Assembly (NCBI GenBank): GCA_027458945.1
Contig: DAIDOU010000002.1
Coordinates: forward strand, 1-6,964
Length of the DNA stretch: 6,964 nucleotides
Direction: 5' to 3'
From: Acidobacteriota bacterium
GTDB taxonomy: Bacteria > Acidobacteriota > Thermoanaerobaculia > Thermoanaerobaculales > Thermoanaerobaculaceae
Positions 5,568-6,964 of this stretch are shown here, piece after piece (within the stretch, counting starts at the first letter, position 1; each line of letters starts with the position of its first letter). The notes beneath the pieces are model-generated. The model was given only the letters and a program-made list of their open reading frames with translations, did no database searches and had not been told where the DNA came from. The translations under genes and the position numbers were made by a program.

Positions 5568-6907
5568 GCCACGCCCACATCCTCGTCGTCGACGACGAGC
5601 GCGGGATCCTCGAGCAACTCGGCGGGATCCTGCGCGACGAAGGTTTCGCCGTCACGGCGGTCGAGTCGGGCGAGGAGGCCGTGGCGGCGACCGCACGCGA
5701 GCTGTACGACCTCGTCCTGCTCGACGTGGCCCTTCCCGGGATGGACGGGCTCGAGGTGCTGCGACGCATCCGTGCCGCCGGCCACACGGTGCCCGTGGTG
5801 ATGATCTCCGGCCACGCCAGCGCCGAGCAGGTGGTGAGCGCGTTGCGCGAGGGCGCCATCGACTTCATGGACAAGCCGCTGGCGCTCGAGCGCGTGCTGG
5901 TGACGGTCGACAACGCGCTGGCCCGCGCCCGGCTCGCCGAGCGGCTGGCCGCGGAGCGCGAGGGCGAGGAGCCGGTCCTCACCGGGGTCTCGGCTGCGGT
6001 CGCCGAGTTGCGGCGTCAGATCGCGCTCGCCGCGCCCACCGACTCGCGGGTGCTGATCTCGGGGCCGAACGGGGCGGGGAAGGAGGTCGTGGCCCGGTTG
6101 CTGCACCGCATCTCGCGGCGGGCGGGGAACCCTTTCGTGGCGGTGAACTGCGCCGCTATCCCAGCCGAGCTGATCGAGAGCGAACTGTTCGGCCACCTCA
6201 AGGGGGCGTTCACCGGGGCGGTGGAGAACAAGCGGGGGAAGTTCGAGCTGGCGGACGGCGGCACCCTCTTTCTCGACGAGGTGGGCGACATGAGCCTGCT
6301 GACGCAGGCCAAGGTGCTGCGCGTGCTGCAGGAGTCGAGCTTCACGCGGCTGGGCGGCGCGCGCGAGGTGCGGGTGGACGTGCGTGTGATCGCCGCCACC
6401 AACAAGAACCTCGAGGACGAGATCGCCGCCGGTCGCTTCCGCCAGGACCTCCTCTTCCGGCTCAACGTCATCCCGGTCCGCGTTCCCCCCCTCGGCGAAC
6501 GCCGCGAGGACGTGCCGCTGCTCGTCGAGGAGTTCATGCGCGAGTTCTCCCGCCGCATCGGCGTCCGGCCGAAACGCATCGGCCCGCAGGCGATGGCCGC
6601 GTTGCAGGCGTACCCGTGGCCGGGGAACGTGCGCGAGGTGAAGAACGTGGTCGAGCGCCTCATGATCATGGTCGCCGGGGACGAGATCGACACGGCCTCG
6701 CTCAACCTTCCTTCCGGCGGAGCCCCCACCGAGCCTGATCTCGGGTTCACCACCCTCAGGGAGGCGCGCGAGCGGTTCGAGCGCCGCTACGTGGAGCGGG
6801 TCGTGGCGGCGTGCGGCGGCAATATGTCGCAGGCGGCCCGGCTGCTCGGACTCGAGCGCTCCCACCTCTACCGCAAGCGGCGGGCGCTCGGCCTGCGCGC
6901 GCGTTGA
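5564..6907 (+). CDS. ntrX: NtrX-like sigma-54-type response regulator (REC-AAA+-Fis)
   Basis: A 447-residue regulator starting at GTG 5564, overlapping the ntrY stop as GTGA, with a G-rich ribosome site (5552-5560). The receiver domain (1-about 120) has the acidic pair D10-D11, phospho-acceptor D54, switch S82 and K104. The AAA+ domain (about 138-370) shows Walker A GPNGAGKE (167-174), the sigma-54 contact loop GAFTGA (214-219), Walker B GGTLFLDEVGD (232-242), sensor I VIAATN (275-280), arginine-finger region FRQDLLFRLN and sensor II GNVREVKN (354-361). The C-terminal Fis-type helix-turn-helix (about 405-445) contains GGNMSQAARLLGLERSHLYRK. All parts needed for phosphorylation, ATP hydrolysis, sigma-54 contact and DNA binding are present. 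Family members of this type can activate or, in some lineages, act without sigma-54; the intact GAFTGA favours activation. NtrX is preferred over NtrC because of the NtrY-like partner and GPNG Walker A. Targets are unknown; the lpxC promoter is a candidate. Confidence 0.94.
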   Translation: MSHAHILVVDDERGILEQLGGILRDEGFAVTAVESGEEAVAATARELYDLVLLDVALPGMDGLEVLRRIRAAGHTVPVVMISGHASAEQVVSALREGAIDFMDKPLALERVLVTVDNALARARLAERLAAEREGEEPVLTGVSAAVAELRRQIALAAPTDSRVLISGPNGAGKEVVARLLHRISRRAGNPFVAVNCAAIPAELIESELFGHLKGAFTGAVENKRGKFELADGGTLFLDEVGDMSLLTQAKVLRVLQESSFTRLGGAREVRVDVRVIAATNKNLEDEIAAGRFRQDLLFRLNVIPVRVPPLGERREDVPLLVEEFMREFSRRIGVRPKRIGPQAMAALQAYPWPGNVREVKNVVERLMIMVAGDEIDTASLNLPSGGAPTEPDLGFTTLREARERFERRYVERVVAACGGNMSQAARLLGLERSHLYRKRRALGLRAR

Positions 6908-6933
6908 CCTTCTTCCCCGTCGGGCGGTAGCAT
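6904..6933 (+). promoter_or_regulatory. Sigma-70-type promoter candidate for the next gene
   Basis: TTGACC (6904-6909) and TAGCAT (6928-6933) are separated by 18 bases. The -35 overlaps the ntrX stop codon. A start point 7 bases past the -10 would fall on the A of the ATG at 6940, which would make the transcript leaderless. Confidence 0.4.
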
Positions 6934-6939
6934 GGGGCA

Positions 6940-6964
6940 ATGGCCTACCCGGGCGACGCAAACC
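6940..6964 (+). CDS. Possible start of the next gene (8 codons visible)
   Basis: An ATG at 6940 opens a frame reading MAYPGDAN up to the window edge, placed one predicted start-point distance after TAGCAT. GGGG (6934-6937) is too close to act as a normal ribosome site, consistent with a leaderless start. Eight residues are too few to name a product, and the frame may not be real. Confidence 0.3.

Noticed and set aside
6926..6949. GGTAG ... CTACC inverted repeat after ntrX
   Set aside because: The arms are only 5 bases with a 14-base loop and no T-run, and it overlaps the better-supported promoter and ATG.
5423..6961. 512-codon minus-strand open frame opposite ntrX, reaching the window end
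   Set aside because: Antisense shadow of a secure gene. Its His/Arg/Asp-rich text is what the complement of this codon usage gives.

Overview
This is a GC-rich window (roughly 70% G+C by eye, with G/C-ending codons throughout) from a Gram-negative (diderm) bacterium. lpxC implies lipid A, and an NtrY/NtrX pair follows it. The combination of lpxC, a DUF4390 protein and an NtrYX-type pair at high GC would suit an Acidobacteriota or deltaproteobacterial-grade lineage. That placement is inference and I would not go below 'GC-rich diderm'. No mobile element, tRNA, rRNA or CRISPR array is visible.

Layout. The left part (1-1841) is a leftward operon: a GAF/HD-GYP-type signalling protein (315-1841), then smpB (318 to the left edge, C-terminus cut off), joined by an ATGA stop/start overlap. 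A 139-base divergent promoter region (1842-1980) separates it from rightward lpxC (1981-2895), the first committed enzyme of lipid A synthesis. After a 66-base gap come a DUF4390 exported protein (2962-3462), an NtrY-like membrane histidine kinase (3459-5567) and an NtrX-like sigma-54-type response regulator (5564-6907), each pair overlapping by GTGA. The last 57 bases hold a plausible promoter and the first codons of a possible leaderless gene. No gene-free stretch exceeds 300 bases.

How the parts may work together. DUF4390 protein, NtrY and NtrX look like one translationally coupled sensory module: an exported protein, a kinase with an extracytoplasmic domain, and a regulator with an intact GAFTGA motif. 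Its location directly after lpxC suggests a link to envelope or LPS homeostasis.

Two sequence signals support a local regulatory circuit. (1) The same 6-bp-arm inverted repeat, GTGTGG-N8-CCACAC, occurs in both gaps flanking lpxC (1875-1894 and 2941-2960). (2) A good match to a sigma-54 -24/-12 element (1943-1958) lies just upstream of lpxC. Neither is proven. The HD-GYP-type protein is unusual in lacking the family's lysine in HDxGK.
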